In this document: in pieces, positions 32,621-43,890 of the stretch
Layout of the letters: each line of letters begins with the position of its first letter
Position numbering within the stretch: position 1 is the stretch's first letter
Source: Lunularia cruciata
Lineage: Eukaryota > Streptophyta > Marchantiopsida > Lunulariales > Lunulariaceae
Direction: 5' to 3'
NCBI GenBank assembly: GCA_948567375.1
Contig: OX419762.1
Coordinates: forward strand, 29,765,465-29,829,464
DNA: 64,000 nucleotides
The notes under the pieces: model-generated
The model's database searches: none
Seen by the model: the letters and a program-made list of their open reading frames with translations, nothing else
What the model was told of the DNA's origin: nothing
Translations under genes and position numbers: made by a program

Positions 32621-32882
32621 AAAGCTTGTTTGATCTGGTTGGTCAAAGCTTGTTTGACCAACCAGATAGGACCTAGACCAGATAGGTCACCCATCCAAGT
32701 AAGTAATCCAAGGGTGGAGTTTGCTGACATGTCACCTATCTGTGTCCCTAATCCTATGGTGGAGCTTCCTTGGAAGAGATCCTCTTTGTCTATATAATAA
32801 AGAGAAGGTGCTCCCTTGGGGCATCGAATGTTTGAGTGTGCAATCTGTGTTTTCTCTCTTCTCTTGTCCTCGGAGTATTACA
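32617..32882 (+). repeat. 3' LTR-B of element B, 5'-truncated
   Basis: It matches 30763-30999 of the 5' LTR and lacks the first ~500 bp. At the junction GGTCAAAGCTTGTTTGA occurs twice, 25 bp apart (32615 and 32640), which probably marks the deletion that fused gag to the LTR. It ends ATTACA at 32882 before the target duplication. Confidence 0.85.
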
Positions 32883-32887
32883 CCTAC

Positions 32888-33200
32888 CATCATAAATTGA
32901 TGGACAAATAGAGCCGGCCAATTGTATTATCAAGGACATTGTATAGGGCTTCAATTTGGAAGAGCAAGAAAGGTGGGACACACAACTTCCCCTGGTGGAA
33001 TTTGTCTATAATAATTTAGTGAATGCATCTACAAAACTTACACCATTCTTTCTCATGTATGGTAAACACACTTTCATAGCTTCAAGCCTAGTAAAGGTCG
33101 GCCCAATGGCAAGCAAAGTTGATTTTGCCAATGCTTTTGAATATCAAACCTAATAGAACATGGAGAATGCCAAGAATAGGTTGTAGATAGTCTAAAATTG
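32888..33200 (+). pseudogene. Element E integrase, C-terminal half
   Basis: It continues the core split by element B: the frame reads DGQIEPANCIIKDIV, keeping the third catalytic residue as glutamate (GAG at 32911-32913). After a stop, EEQERWDTQLPLVEFVYNN then TPFFLMYGKHTF complete a typical gypsy integrase core end (32956-33153). A one-base loss near 32897 shifts the frame. The catalytic glutamate is present here but lost in family A. Confidence 0.75.
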
Positions 33201-33549
33201 CTAAAAACAATATGCAAATGTACGTCATTGGCGAATGGTGTTTGAAGTTTATCATTGGCAAATGTCATATTAGTGTTTGAAGTACATCATTGGCAAATGG
33301 TGTTTGGGAATCATGTGTGGCTGTCCACCACCAATATTACATAGCTTGGCTCTTTTAAGTTCAAACCCCGCTTCATCGGTCTTTTCTCATCATCTAGTGC
33401 ATCGGAGCAATGGCATATCATCTCAAGCTACATTCACACATGAAGATTCATCCAATTTTTCATGTTTTTTTGCTAAAATATTATGCACCCCTGCCTCTAC
33501 ACTTTTCTTCTCTACAAAAAGCTCAATCTTGTACAACACTCATTAATGG

Positions 33550-33760
33550 AACGGTAGAATACAAGTGAAGCGCATTCTCAATAAATGCATTTGAGGCACC
33601 CGCAATCATCATGTGGAATATCTTGTCTATTGAAAATGCTACACATTGAATGAGGCAACCTTTGAACCTGCAACTAAGTTGACCAATGCACCAATAATGG
33701 TGCAATCTTTTGAGAACCAACTTTGCTATGAGGATGTTGCATAATAAATGAAGGGAGGTT
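33550..33760 (+). pseudogene. Element E chromodomain and polypurine tract
   Basis: The frame starting 33571 reads RILNKCI, a stop, GTRNHHVEYLVY, a stop, then KCYTLNEATFEPATKLTNA. It is a chromodomain with the EYLV.WKGY..EEATWEP landmarks, the WK pair now TGA-Lys. It ends about 33730. The polypurine tract AAGGGAGG (33751-33758) directly precedes the LTR start at 33761. This makes E a chromovirus. Confidence 0.75.
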
Positions 33761-34325
33761 TGTAATACCATTAGCTAGACAAATTAGCTACATGTAGAAA
33801 TGGGCTTGGTAATATTTTTGAAAGATTAAACATGATGTTCTAAGTAGATCAAATTGTAGAGTCTACAAAAGAGATCTTCCACTAAAAGGCAAAAGTCAAA
33901 AACACACCAGAAACTTTGGAGCCAATTTTTGAGGCCTAAACAAAAGAATTAGGTATTTTCCTTTAGGGAGAAGATATGTCTAGCTCTTAATTTGGTTTGT
34001 ATCATTGGTATCTTCCTTATGGTACCACTTTCGTACTATTATGAGCTTTCTACAAGAAGATTCCACAAAGATTCCTTTTGGTCAAATTTGTTTGACCAAC
34101 CAAATCGGACAAGGATCTGCATGTCACCAATCCATACATCTAATCTAATGATGTAACTTGCTGACATCTCACTAGTGCATGTATCTAATCTAAGGGTGTA
34201 GCTCTCTTTGAGTGGATTGGCTTTGTTATATTAAAAAGTGAATGTACTCCTTTGAGGAATTGGAGTTTTTTGAGAGTTCCAACCTTGTGTGCTTATGGAG
34301 TTCCAATCTTATGTGCTTATCAGGC
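33761..34325 (+). repeat. 3' LTR of element E (LTR-B type, single 5' unit)
   Basis: TGTAATACCATTAGCTAGAC begins it, right after a polypurine tract. Unlike the other complete LTR-B copies the 5' unit occurs only once. The GGCCTAAAC block, GACCAACC block and a decayed TATA (TTATATTAAAA near 34226) follow. The 3' end is diverged and falls between about 34270 and 34325. Confidence 0.7.
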
Positions 34326-36700
34326 TATATTGGTTCAATTTGATTAGCCTTCACAATAAATTCAAGTATAACACCAAGGAAATCATTTTTAATTTGGCTT
34401 TTTGGCACCTTTGAGGAAGACACATAAAAGCAATCAATCTAAAGATAGAAAGTTTGTAAGTGTAGTTATAATAATAAAATTTGGAAGAAGATATTTTTTT
34501 CTGTTATGTGAATCAAATCTATAACAAAAGGAGAATCTAATGATGATAATAAAAGGAAGTGGTTAATGAGATCATATAGGAGCTTGTAGATTTCATTTCT
34601 CACAATCATCCAATAGTATAGGATTTTTCAAACTTTTTTTTGACAATCTTCTAATCCAATTACTCTTTGATCAAGGTATGCACTTCAAGTTTGCACTTTT
34701 ACCAAGTAATACTCAATGAGTAGACAATCTATTGGCTCTCATCAAAGGACTTAGAAAAACTCCAATGACATTAACCAAGTTGTTAGAGAAGTATTTCATA
34801 AAATATAGCACATCTCCTTTGGTAGTGCCAATACTATTTCTACTAAAGAAGGATAGAGTGCTTTGATTTTTTTATTGATTACCATGAAAATACATATCCG
34901 TTGATTTGGATTGATGACTTGTTGGATCAACTAAGTTGAACATAATACTTCCCTAAGTTGGATCTTTGAAGCAACTATTTGGCATATGCTAAATCATGGG
35001 AAGATGTGCAAAAGATTATCTTTTGCAAAAGGTATGAGGATTTTGAATGGAGAGTTTTACTTTTTGGGCTCACTAATGCTCCAACAATTTTCATGGATCA
35101 AATTAATTATGTATAAGAGGGGCTATTGAATTGATATGGGATATTGTTCTTGGATGACATTTGAATTTACAATAAGATGGAAGCAAAACAAAAAGAACTA
35201 TGCACAAGAAGTTTTATTGCAATTACAACAATGGAGATTATATTGCAAGATATTGTAATATCAATAGCTAGACATATCATCTAGAGTTGAAAATTGGCTT
35301 GGTAACATCTGGAAGGATGTAATGTATGATGGCTTGATAGATTAGATAGAGGTGTCACCAAAAGAGTACTTCTACTACTAGGGCAAGAACCAAAACTAGC
35401 TTGAATTTGTAATACCAAAAGCTAGACCTATTGCCTAGAGGTGGAAATTGGCCTTGTTACATCTGGAAGGATGTTATGTATGATGGGCTATGTAGCTTAG
35501 ATGGAGGTATCACTAAAAGAGGACTTCTACTAATAGGGTAGGAGCCAAAAATAGCCTAAAAACTTCAGAGCCAATTTTGAAGGCCTAAACAAATGAATTA
35601 GGCCTCAAAATATTCTAGCATCTCCTCCTTAACAAATGAAAGGTTGGTATTTCCTGCCCCAGGTTTGTCTTGTCAAGAGCTTTCTAATGGTACCTCATCC
35701 ATGCAATTTGGAGATTCCCACAAGAAGATTCCTTAAAGATTCTGTTTGGTCAAAGATGGTTTGACCATCCAGATAGGATCAAAACTAACATTTCACTCAT
35801 GCATGCATCCAATCTAAGGGCATAGCTCACTCACCAATCCATGTATTTGATCCAAGGGTGGAGCTTCCTTTGGAGGAGTTCTCTTTGCTATATAATACAG
35901 TCAAGGTGCTCGTTCGGAGCATGGGAGGTTGAGTGTGAAATTGTGTGTTTCTTCTTCTTGTTTCTCTTCAAGTCTCCTATCCTTGAAAGATTACAGATAT
36001 CCATGTGTAACTTTTGGCATAAGGAGGTTACCCTCTTGGACCATAAGGTTTTAGCAGAGAGAATCAAGATAAAAGATGAGAAAATCAAGGTTAGTATCAA
36101 TGGTTCTATGCATAAGGATGTGGCAAAAGTCCAAAAGTTCAATTTTCAATTGCTTTGCTTTTATAGATAGATCATACACTATTATGTTCATGTGATCTAA
36201 TCACTAAAAATTTTCTTGGAGAACACAAAAATCTTCAAATGGACCATAAAGCAAGAAGAAAATTTTAAGAAACTTAAGGATATAATGTCTTCATGATCCA
36301 TCCTCTAACCATATGATACTCAACTACCTTGTGTGGTTGATTTTGATGCTTCCAACTTTGCAATTGGAGTTGTGTTACAACACAAATTCCCATATGTGTT
36401 GCATCCCATTGCCTTTGTATCTTGTGAATAAATAAAATTAATAAAGGGGAATTACTTTTTTTTGAGATCAAGAGCAACCTACAATAGCATCTATACGAAA
36501 GGTTTGGAGACATTATATCACCTCATTGTTGTTGTATCTTGGTGGCTAATTACTTTGCTTAATATCAAGAACAACTTGAAATGCTATATGCAATGCAAGT
36601 GATAATACATACTTATCACAAACCCTTATTGTTAACCTTAAATTTAAATCACACAAAGAGTTTACATCACCAATGGGAGGAGAAAATAAAATTGTATCAT
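34326..36700 (+). pseudogene. A4 RT and RNase H remnant (split by solo LTR-B)
   Basis: A decayed RT: the SIYWLS-type block near 34725, TFCKRYEDFEWRVLLFGLTN near 35012, and FLDDI near 35152 with both catalytic aspartates codable. After the LTR-B insertion the gene resumes with FWHKEVTLLDHKVLAERIKI (36007-36070) and the RNase H start WTIKQEENFKKLKDIM (about 36240). It then decays through 36700. There are numerous stops. An uninterrupted frame crossing 35995 is accidental, because it joins LTR sequence to RT. Confidence 0.65.
35254..35995 (+). mobile_element. Solo LTR-B in A4, with perfect target duplication
   Basis: TGTAATATC... to ...AAGATTACA, 742 bp. GATAT occurs on both sides (35249-35253 and 35996-36000). 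The 5' unit is duplicated (35254 and 35408, period 154). The TATA-like CTATATAATA lies near 35888. There is no internal sequence, so it arose by LTR-LTR recombination. Confidence 0.9.
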
Positions 36701-36879
36701 ATCAAGGTTGGTATCATTCCATTATTAGAATGACTTGCTTAGAAGATTTTGCCTTATTCTCTCATGACAATAGTAACAACCATGGTATCAATTGACCTAG
36801 AGGTCTAGATAGAGTTCAAGATAACTTTATAATAGGATCATTTCTTGCATCTTGTGCAAAGTCCTCTCATAACATATGA

Positions 36880-38290
36880 TAAGAAGTACAACATCTTTTT
36901 TTTCAAATATGACATTCTAATTTGGTAGAACAAAATCTCACTCCAACTATGGTGGACTATAACTTGTGCAACTTCAAGAGGCATATGACTTGCAAATCAT
37001 TGGTTACATGGGTGTGGAAAAGACGTTAAGAACACAATAAGGTTGATAGTGGTGTGCAAACATAGCACAAGAGATTAAGAGTTTATCCATCTTGCAAGGG
37101 CTACCAACGCAATAAGATAAGCAACCAAAAACTAAGTAGACTACTTCAAGGCCTACCAAATCTATCTACCTAATAGGAATATGTGAGCTTAGATCACATC
37201 ACATCCTTGTCAAAAATAGACCAAGAACATTAAAGAATTGTGGTACTTTTTGATAAGTTCAACAAGTAGATTTACTAAGCACCCACCATGGATATAGTGA
37301 TGCTCTAAAATATCCACAAATTTACTTTGATATTGTATTCAAACATCATAAGATGTCATAGGTGTCATCTTTAATCTTGTTTGTTGATTCACTCATAAAT
37401 TTTGGCAAGTTCATTTGAAGAAACTTGATCCAAGATTGTATTATCTATAGCGTATCATAGTCAAATTGATCTTTAAATAGGACAAAAAATAGCACCTTCA
37501 AAGGTATGCTATGTGCTTTTGTTAATATTGACAACACCAATTAGGATACTCATCTTGTTATTGCCAAGTTTTCCTACAATTCCAAGCAAACAAGTATAAT
37601 ATTCTCTCCCTTCTTTGTTAATCTTGTGCAAGGGTCACTTGTTCTAGATTCTCTTCTTACTCCAACACAATCTTATATTCCTCATACTCCACTTTCTTGT
37701 CCCAATTATCCACATCTTTACACTATATAAAACCTCATCTTCTTATTTCTAAAAATTTGCAAAAGCAATACATTGATAGACATTATTGTGATATCACCTT
37801 TCAAGTAGGTGATAAGGTCACACCTTACTCTAGTAACCTTCCTCTGTCTCTCTCTTGACACCCAAGTCAAGAGACCCAACCCAAGTAAACTTTTTGTTCT
37901 AAAGTAGATAGGTATATTTGATATTATTCATATCTTTTCTTGTGTTCAATGCAAACTTTCACTTTCTAGTCACATGAAGATTCATATGTCTTCCATGTCT
38001 CAAAGTTAAAACTTTTGTTTCTAACCTATCCTCTTTTCCTACTTACATCTAACCTCTTCCTCGTCCAATCTCTATTAATGACCATGAAGAATAGAAAGTT
38101 GATTGTATTTTTTGTATGAATAGATATTTAACATGGCCACTAATGCCAAATCAAATATAAGAGCTTTTGGAAAGTGTACTCCCTTCATGATGCCACGTTG
38201 GAGTCTCTTTCTCATCCCTAAAATGTTCAAGCAATCATACAAGAGTTCAAAGAGTTCTATAATGACAAAGATGTCACTAACTAGCAATGG
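36880..38290 (+). pseudogene. A4 integrase and chromodomain remnant
   Basis: The H2C2 region (about 36930-37110), the core (37150-37620) and the C-terminal part are readable only in scattered fragments. After GQ at 37480 the codons AAA ATA GCA align with KYA of A3, so lysine again stands where the catalytic glutamate should be. A chromodomain relic spans about 38078-38270 (DHEE.KVDCIF, then the HDATLESLSHP region in another frame). Confidence 0.6.
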
Positions 38291-38297
38291 AAGAATT

Positions 38298-38616
38298 TGT
38301 AATAATATCAAGTTAATAGAAGCTAAGTATAGCCAAAATTAGGTAGAAAATATGTACATCTAGGAATTCTAAAAAATATTCTAGAAGTATATGGGAAACT
38401 TCTTGTGGAGAAACTTCTAGAAACTTCCAATGGATTGAGTAGCATGTACTCCAACAAAGGTAGCTTTAAGAAGGAAACTTATTTTGAAGGTTTCTTTTGA
38501 GACTTGTATTTAGTTTACCTAAAAATATTAAGCCCATGCTCAACACATGCACTCAAAGTTTCAGTTTCTAAGAGTTTTAGTTTGATATTCCTTTCTCCTA
38601 TTTCTCTCTTATTACA
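38298..38616 (+). repeat. 3' LTR of A4 (internally shortened)
   Basis: It starts TGTAATAATATCAAG and ends TCTTATTACA. It lacks part of the tandem-unit region; only remnants such as GGAAACTTCTTGTGGAG remain where other copies have GGAAGCTTC. Confidence 0.7.
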
Positions 38617-38639
38617 CCGTAGGTTAGAAAGGTGTAGAT

Positions 38640-38825
38640 ACTTTGACGGATGTTCCTTATGACCTTGTCAATACACTAATGTGCTCATAGATTGGATACA
38701 TCCAATATTAGATGAATTTTTGGGGTAAATATATTGTGTTTTTAGATCATATCCTTACCTATAGTATGGTAGAAGTATATTGTGCTCATGTTAGAGAAGT
38801 GTTGCAATTTCTAGAGGGTATATTC
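38640..38825 (+). pseudogene. Gypsy RT fragment
   Basis: One frame reads GKYIVFLDHILTYSMVEVYCAH, corresponding to the gypsy RT block VVVYLDDILIYS..EEH..H, with the second catalytic aspartate changed to His. Further C-terminal is REVLQFLE. It is about 60 codons long, with no upstream or downstream pol, and sits right after the A4 LTR. Confidence 0.55.
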
Positions 38826-39019
38826 TAGAATTTTACACATTTGGTTAGATTTTATGAATATTGTATATGTTATTATGAGCATGTGGTACCACTTACCTCC
38901 GTTTTAGGCAATATCTGATTCAAGAATTGTGCATATTTGGTTAGCTTTTATGGATGGTGTATATATTATTATGGACATGTGATAGCACTACTTACCTACG
39001 TCTTAGGCAATATCAGATT
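38825..39019 (+). repeat. Tandem duplication of ~97 bp
   Basis: Two units (38825-38920 and 38921-39019) share TTTGGTTAG.TTTTATG, ATTATTATG and TTAGGCAATATC.GATT. The units are about 80-85% alike by eye. Confidence 0.8.
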
Positions 39020-40600
39020 CTAGTGGGTGATAAAAACAATTTGCATCTAATAAATCAAGGACTTGTACTCATCTTCTCTAATGCTTTAACAATATGATCT
39101 AAAGTTACTATAAATTGTTTATTCTAGATCTTCTATTAGAATAGTTTTATTATAAGAGTACATTAGGGGTTTCAATTTTGATATTTACGGGAGATAGGCT
39201 AGTCTCGTAAAGGTTCTTGTAAATGTTTTGACAGGTCCCCTAAAACAAATCAGGCCTGTTTATGATCACGGTTATGAATGTTTGCATAAGATTTTAGGGT
39301 TTTAATTACTTTTAATTTACTTTTTCTCTGGTTTCAAATTTTAGCTGATTATTTGTCATTATATTATAGTCTACAGAACATCCCGTAACCAGCTAACTGT
39401 CACCATTTTCATGATTTGGAAATTTTTATAGGCCTATGGGAGAAACTCCCTTAAAATTGAGGTACCCCTCCCACAAACAAAGTTTACTGATGGCAAAATA
39501 ATAAAATAATCTATGGGATCCGTCACAAATCTCCCGTAAAAAGCTGTTTATAGCTACTGCCAAAATAGCAAAACTGAAAGCTCCTTCGCGTCTAAGTTTA
39601 GCCCTAGCATCCGAGGAGAATCGAAGACCAAAATAGGAGGTGTTTTAGAAGGGCCAAAACTCTATATAAGGAGGGTGTATGAGGTGGAAAAAACTAGTAC
39701 TCAAATTTCGCGACTCGATAAGTTGATCGAGGTATATGATATAAATCCAGGAATAAGGGTATGACTACTTGGAAATACAAATACTCGGAATATAAAATGG
39801 CAAAAGGCAGAACTTTTGCGGATTTTAGAGGACTAAAAAGTGGAGTCTAAAAGCAAAGTTTAAATCATTAAAATGCGGATTCCGTTACCAAATTGTGCAA
39901 TACTGAATTTGACAGTTTGGCATACAGAAGGTAGAATTTAATAGTTTTGTATATAAAATGTGGAATTTGACAATTTTATATACGGACTAGAGCATATCGC
40001 CATTAAACTGGATAGTCATATTATATGACTATTCAATAAGAAATTTAAACATTTATTTACAAGCAGTTGAAATAATGTTAGATCCATTTAAATGTGAATT
40101 ATCACAAAATGTGGATTATCACCGAAAAGCGAAATCCCCCACTTTTTGCAGAATATTTTAGTAGATTAAGAAAAGCGGAGTTCCGCAACTGAATTCCAAG
40201 TATTTGTACTCCTTAATGATTACTCATCTAACTTAAATCATAACTTGAACCAAAATTTAGACCAAAGCATCATGGTAAATTCTCTTGGAATAAATAATTG
40301 TCGTAGAGCTCCTCTTTCAAAACCTGACTATAGGATCTAAAGTATGTTACGCGCATGATGGACTCACATAGTCTTTTAAATTTAATTTGGAAATCAGAGT
40401 GAACCATGATGCTTTTCCTTGAGAAACCAACTTACTCATTAGTGGAAATACTTAGAAGAACAATCCTCTGGTTTCAATCAATTATTATCAAACTTGTATT
40501 AACGTTGTCCACAAGGTAAAAAAAAAGACGTTAAAATCATGTTTAAGGGTAATTTTTTCACCAGTATGTACATAATTTGGCAAGTTCCTCCAAATTCACA
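39020..40600 (+). other. No recognisable gene
   Basis: There is no supported coding region. A TATA-like CTCTATATAAGGAG lies at about 39660-39674, downstream of a CpG-bearing stretch (CTTCGCGTC, CATCCGAGG), which could be a promoter or LTR relic. The word CCCGTAA recurs here and near 58940-59340, hinting at a shared unidentified repeat. Confidence 0.35.
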
Positions 40601-40619
40601 AAGGTACCAAAGGGAAAAA

Positions 40620-41800
40620 GTGAGCTAAAAACAAGCTCCTAAGAGGCCAAGGAGAGAGTAATCTACTCCTAAACGGTGTGGTAAAGGTCCTCCAGCGATA
40701 TGTTTGGTAATTGGAGAGGAAAGACCTAAGCATTCTAGGATGTGTACTACAACTACTTGATGATGAAGACCCAAGCCTGAGTGTGTTGCGACGTGACTGA
40801 CACTATTGTTGGTAACAAGCCATGAGCATTGCTCAAGAGATAGCTAGTGCTCCTCCTGTTTTCAATGAACTATGATGCATCCTTGAGGAGATCATCAAAA
40901 TGGTGATGTAAACACTCAAAAATCTAAAATTGCTAAAGGGACAAAGGTATCCACGTAGAGCTTGGGTGCATAATGGTCCTCCTTGCCCCTAGAGGCAATG
41001 GTCATTGTTGCTCCTACTTGAGCGCCTGCCTGTGCCAATGACTCTGCTTGTAGAGCGTTCACCACCACCACCACCACCACCAAGTCATGCAAGGTGCAGC
41101 AACCATTCATGAAAGTAACAATATCCCTTCAGATACACCCAACAGATAAGAGGTCCGGGTAGATCCAACCATCACTCAATCTGTCCATGTGCACGTGTAG
41201 CTCATAGGATCTGAGCAATTGTATCCAAACTACATCATGGACCTAGTCTGCTTCCCACCTATTGCACATAGTAAAAAGTGTATTCCTTGCATGTTATATG
41301 GGGATACACATGTGCAGTGGTCTGGAAGCGCTATAAGGGCTGGATGTGGTAGAACCTAATCATAGCATTGTGGTCAACTCTTCAAAAGTGAACCAGAAGT
41401 TATCAATCAAGGGTGAAACCTTGAGCCAAGCTCTAAAGCCTTTTCCTCACAAGAGAGGATCCTAGCTTTATCAGGTAGAGGTGCAATAATGAGGATGTTT
41501 GTAAGGGGTGGAGTGTGCATATGCTCACTAAGATACGCTTGAATCTTTCTAGAGTCTAGGGATACAAAGTATCCCTAGATACAAATATCAAAGATAATAA
41601 ACTCGGGGAGGGATGTGCACACATGGCTTGTCAATAAGTCACGAGCAAAGCAAAGATATGATTGGAAAGTAAACGTGCCTGTATCCACTATTGTAATAGG
41701 TCTCAACATAAAGGGACGACGCTCGTATAAGAACCTATTTGCCAAATAAGGATCACTAGGGTCCATGCTCAGATATATGTTGTTGGTGTTACAGCCTCCT
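40620..41800 (-). pseudogene. LINE-beta 3' part with restriction-like endonuclease domain
   Basis: Read on the minus strand, pieces match the copy at 54931-56025. Near 41300 a finger-like HCTCVSPYNMQGIHFLLC, then AIGG. This is followed by a D-x12-D pair (aspartates at 41123-41125 and 41084-41086), then ESLAQAGAQVGA and DTFVPLAI. In R2-type LINEs a CCHC finger followed by a PD-x12-14-D core forms the endonuclease that nicks the target. A (CAC)7 tract at about 41060-41080 follows the second aspartate and codes a run of valines. Stops and shifts throughout. Confidence 0.6.
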
Positions 41801-42765
41801 GTTGTATGAGGCCACTTCCACCCATGACTATAGGAAGAGTTATTTGCTGTCTATACACTCATCTCATATGAGAGTTGTGTGAACATGCATGGCCCCAAGA
41901 GAATGGAAAAAGTGTGGTGCTATCAAACATTGGCAAGTGTGGCAATTGCGTCTCCTATTCACATGCGGATCTATGCTCCTATCAATTTATAGCGAGTTTG
42001 TTATATACAATTTAGAACTTTCAGTCGCCAAAGCAAACTTGAATATGCCAATCGAAACTTCGAGTTTGACACCAATTTAATCTCAAAATTATATGTTCGC
42101 TCGTTTCATATGAACTCGTTTCTACTTTGCGAACTACGTTATTGTTCATTGTTAAACCTTTTAACCAGCTTGACGTTCCATTAGACCCAAATGGTGTAAT
42201 AATATGTAAAGTTTCTCTGTATGGCCATGATGAAAGTTCCTTTTAAATGTACAAACCTCAGTCTGGCGAGATTGCTCAAAGCCCAAGTCTGAGTCTTGCT
42301 GTGCCGCGTGAACATTCTGGAAGACCGTGACGTGCAACCTATTGATTCGTTGAAGAGAAACCGTGTTAACTTTGTCACGTAGAACAAAGCTATCTCCAGA
42401 CACAAGACCTTCACGATTTCGTTTGATGGTAACAGGAGGTCATATTACTTCCTTACTGTCTATGTTTCGTGTATGAATTGTCTGTGAGTACATCTAGCTT
42501 CATGAACTCATCTCACTAGTGCCATCTAACGATAACTGGTGGAGGACTGTTGTTCCACACAGATTCCCAGAGCAGAACAGATCCAAACCAGAATCAGATT
42601 GGTGAAATTGTTTTCGTTTAGCTTGCACAATTTACAGTTACCTGAAGGACTTGTGCGTTCCTGGGTTTGAAACTTGAGTTCTACTTCAACATGATTCTCT
42701 GCGAGCACTAGGTATAACTATCACGATTGTAAAACCTGACGTGGATAAGCAAAGCAGTTGATAGT

Positions 42766-42925
42766 GAGAAAGGCGACCGCGTAGAGAACACCAAGGATGG
42801 GAAGACCCCATCAAACCGTACAAGGGAGAAACGAAAAAGGTAAAATGGAGCTAGTCCCCAAATCTGCCTTACTGCATCTAAAATATCAAGTCTATGCATG
42901 TCATATGGTCTATGATATTGAAGGC
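42766..42925 (-). mobile_element. LINE-alpha, 5'-truncated tail (~160 bp)
   Basis: It matches the 3' end of LINE-alpha as seen at 52637-52800 and 59795-59960: GGCGACCGCGTAG, GGATGGGAAGACCCCATCAA, CCGTACAAGGGAG and the GCATCTAAAATATC block. The element's 3' end points to the left. Confidence 0.8.
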
Positions 42926-43796
42926 TGCGCTTTATTAACAGGGCCCCGTTTAACGTCGTTTGCCGCTAACAAAACACCCTTGTGGTCCTCCCTGTTGTTG
43001 AAGGGAGGATACCAAGTGTTGAAGTTTGTACGTATTGCACTCAGCACAGAGATATAATTGCGGTTTGGACTCGGTTTCCAGTATTATAACGGAACTTTCA
43101 TGAGAAGAGGCCTTAAATGAAAACATGTTTGCATCTACAATAATTTCCAGTATGGAAAACTACTCCATATTTTTCCGGAACGGCGACATTGAAAGCTTAA
43201 AACACATACGACATCTTCCAAAGTTCTCTCAACACTCACGAAAACTTTTCTTACGTGGATGTTTCTAGAGTATAAGTCTTTTTATTTGTAGCTTAACGAT
43301 GGCAAAAATATAGCTACAAGCATAGTCATCATGATGATATGTCTCCTGGACCTCATTTTAACTTTAAACTTGCCGAGTTTCAAGAATAGTACTCGAGCTC
43401 CCCATGCTTTATCTTGCAATTTATGACGAAGTCCAAACTCCGAGACATTAGTCCAGATGAACTCACCCAGATGCCGATATGAAGCCTTCCAGTCGATGAG
43501 AGAGATGCGTCCTGTTAATTGAACTCGGATGTTGACACAAATCTTTTGAAGTTTGGAACGAATCGGTAAAGTCAAAGAGCTCATGTTTTAATCCACGTGC
43601 CTAACCTATCACACTAGTGTTTATACCGGGGGTCTCTAATTTGCTCCAGAACGTCGTGCTAATTACTCTCTTGGAGATTAAACATTTGGATTTAGACAAT
43701 TTTAAAATTTAATATCTAATATTCCGCAGCAGATGTCTTTTATGATTCGCTGCCATCTAGAAAACATCAGGGTAATCTAAAAAGGTGGAAATGTGA

Positions 43797-43890
43797 GCCA
43801 CGTCCCCATTACCTTTTTTGTCTCCCTTGTACGGCTTGATGGGGTCTTCCCATCCTTCGTTTTTCCTACGCCGTCGCCTTTTTCGTATTA
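43797..43890 (+). mobile_element. LINE-alpha, 5'-truncated tail (~95 bp)
   Basis: CCTTGTACGGCTTGATGGGG, TCTTCCCATCCTTCG and GCCGTCGCCTTTTTC in sense orientation. It is the inverted partner of the copy at 42766-42925. Confidence 0.8.

Larger units (their letters stand above)
30259..32882 (+). mobile_element. Element B: young deletion derivative with gag only, nested in E integrase
   Basis: 5' LTR (30259-30999), primer site, gag and a 5'-truncated 3' LTR (to 32882). Both flanks carry CCTAC (30254-30258 and 32883-32887), a perfect target duplication. The two LTRs can be compared over about 240 bp and differ at roughly seven positions (about 97% identical by eye), far less than in family A. All of pol is missing, so it could only move with help from a related element. 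Confidence 0.9.
19560..34325 (+). mobile_element. Element E: Ty3/gypsy chromovirus carrying a C5 DNA methyltransferase
   Basis: This is a composite span. E is read in three pieces: 19560-20369 (gag, zinc knuckle), 26599-30258 (end of gag, protease, DNA methyltransferase, RNase H end, integrase start) and 32888-34325 (rest of integrase, chromodomain, polypurine tract, 3' LTR). The gaps are filled by A3 and by element B. Flanks rejoin in frame at both gaps. No complete RT was found between methyltransferase and RNase H. The 3' LTR is of the LTR-B type with a single 5' unit. The 5' LTR was not found. Confidence 0.75.
34326..38616 (+). mobile_element. Chromovirus A4, 5'-truncated, with a solo LTR-B inside
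   Basis: It begins inside the protease/RT linker (GGTTCAATTTGATTAG, matching 3870 in A2) with no 5' LTR or gag. It continues through RT, RNase H, integrase and chromodomain to a 3' LTR ending at 38616. A solo LTR-B splits RT at 35253/35996. The 5' end meets the LTR of element E directly. Confidence 0.7.

Noticed and set aside
35841..36170. 109-codon plus frame that looks like a gene
   Set aside because: It crosses the exact end of the solo LTR-B at 35995 and continues into A4 RT; a chance fusion.
39655..39700. TATA box CTCTATATAAGG as a host gene promoter
   Set aside because: No open frame or splice pattern follows; kept only as a remark.
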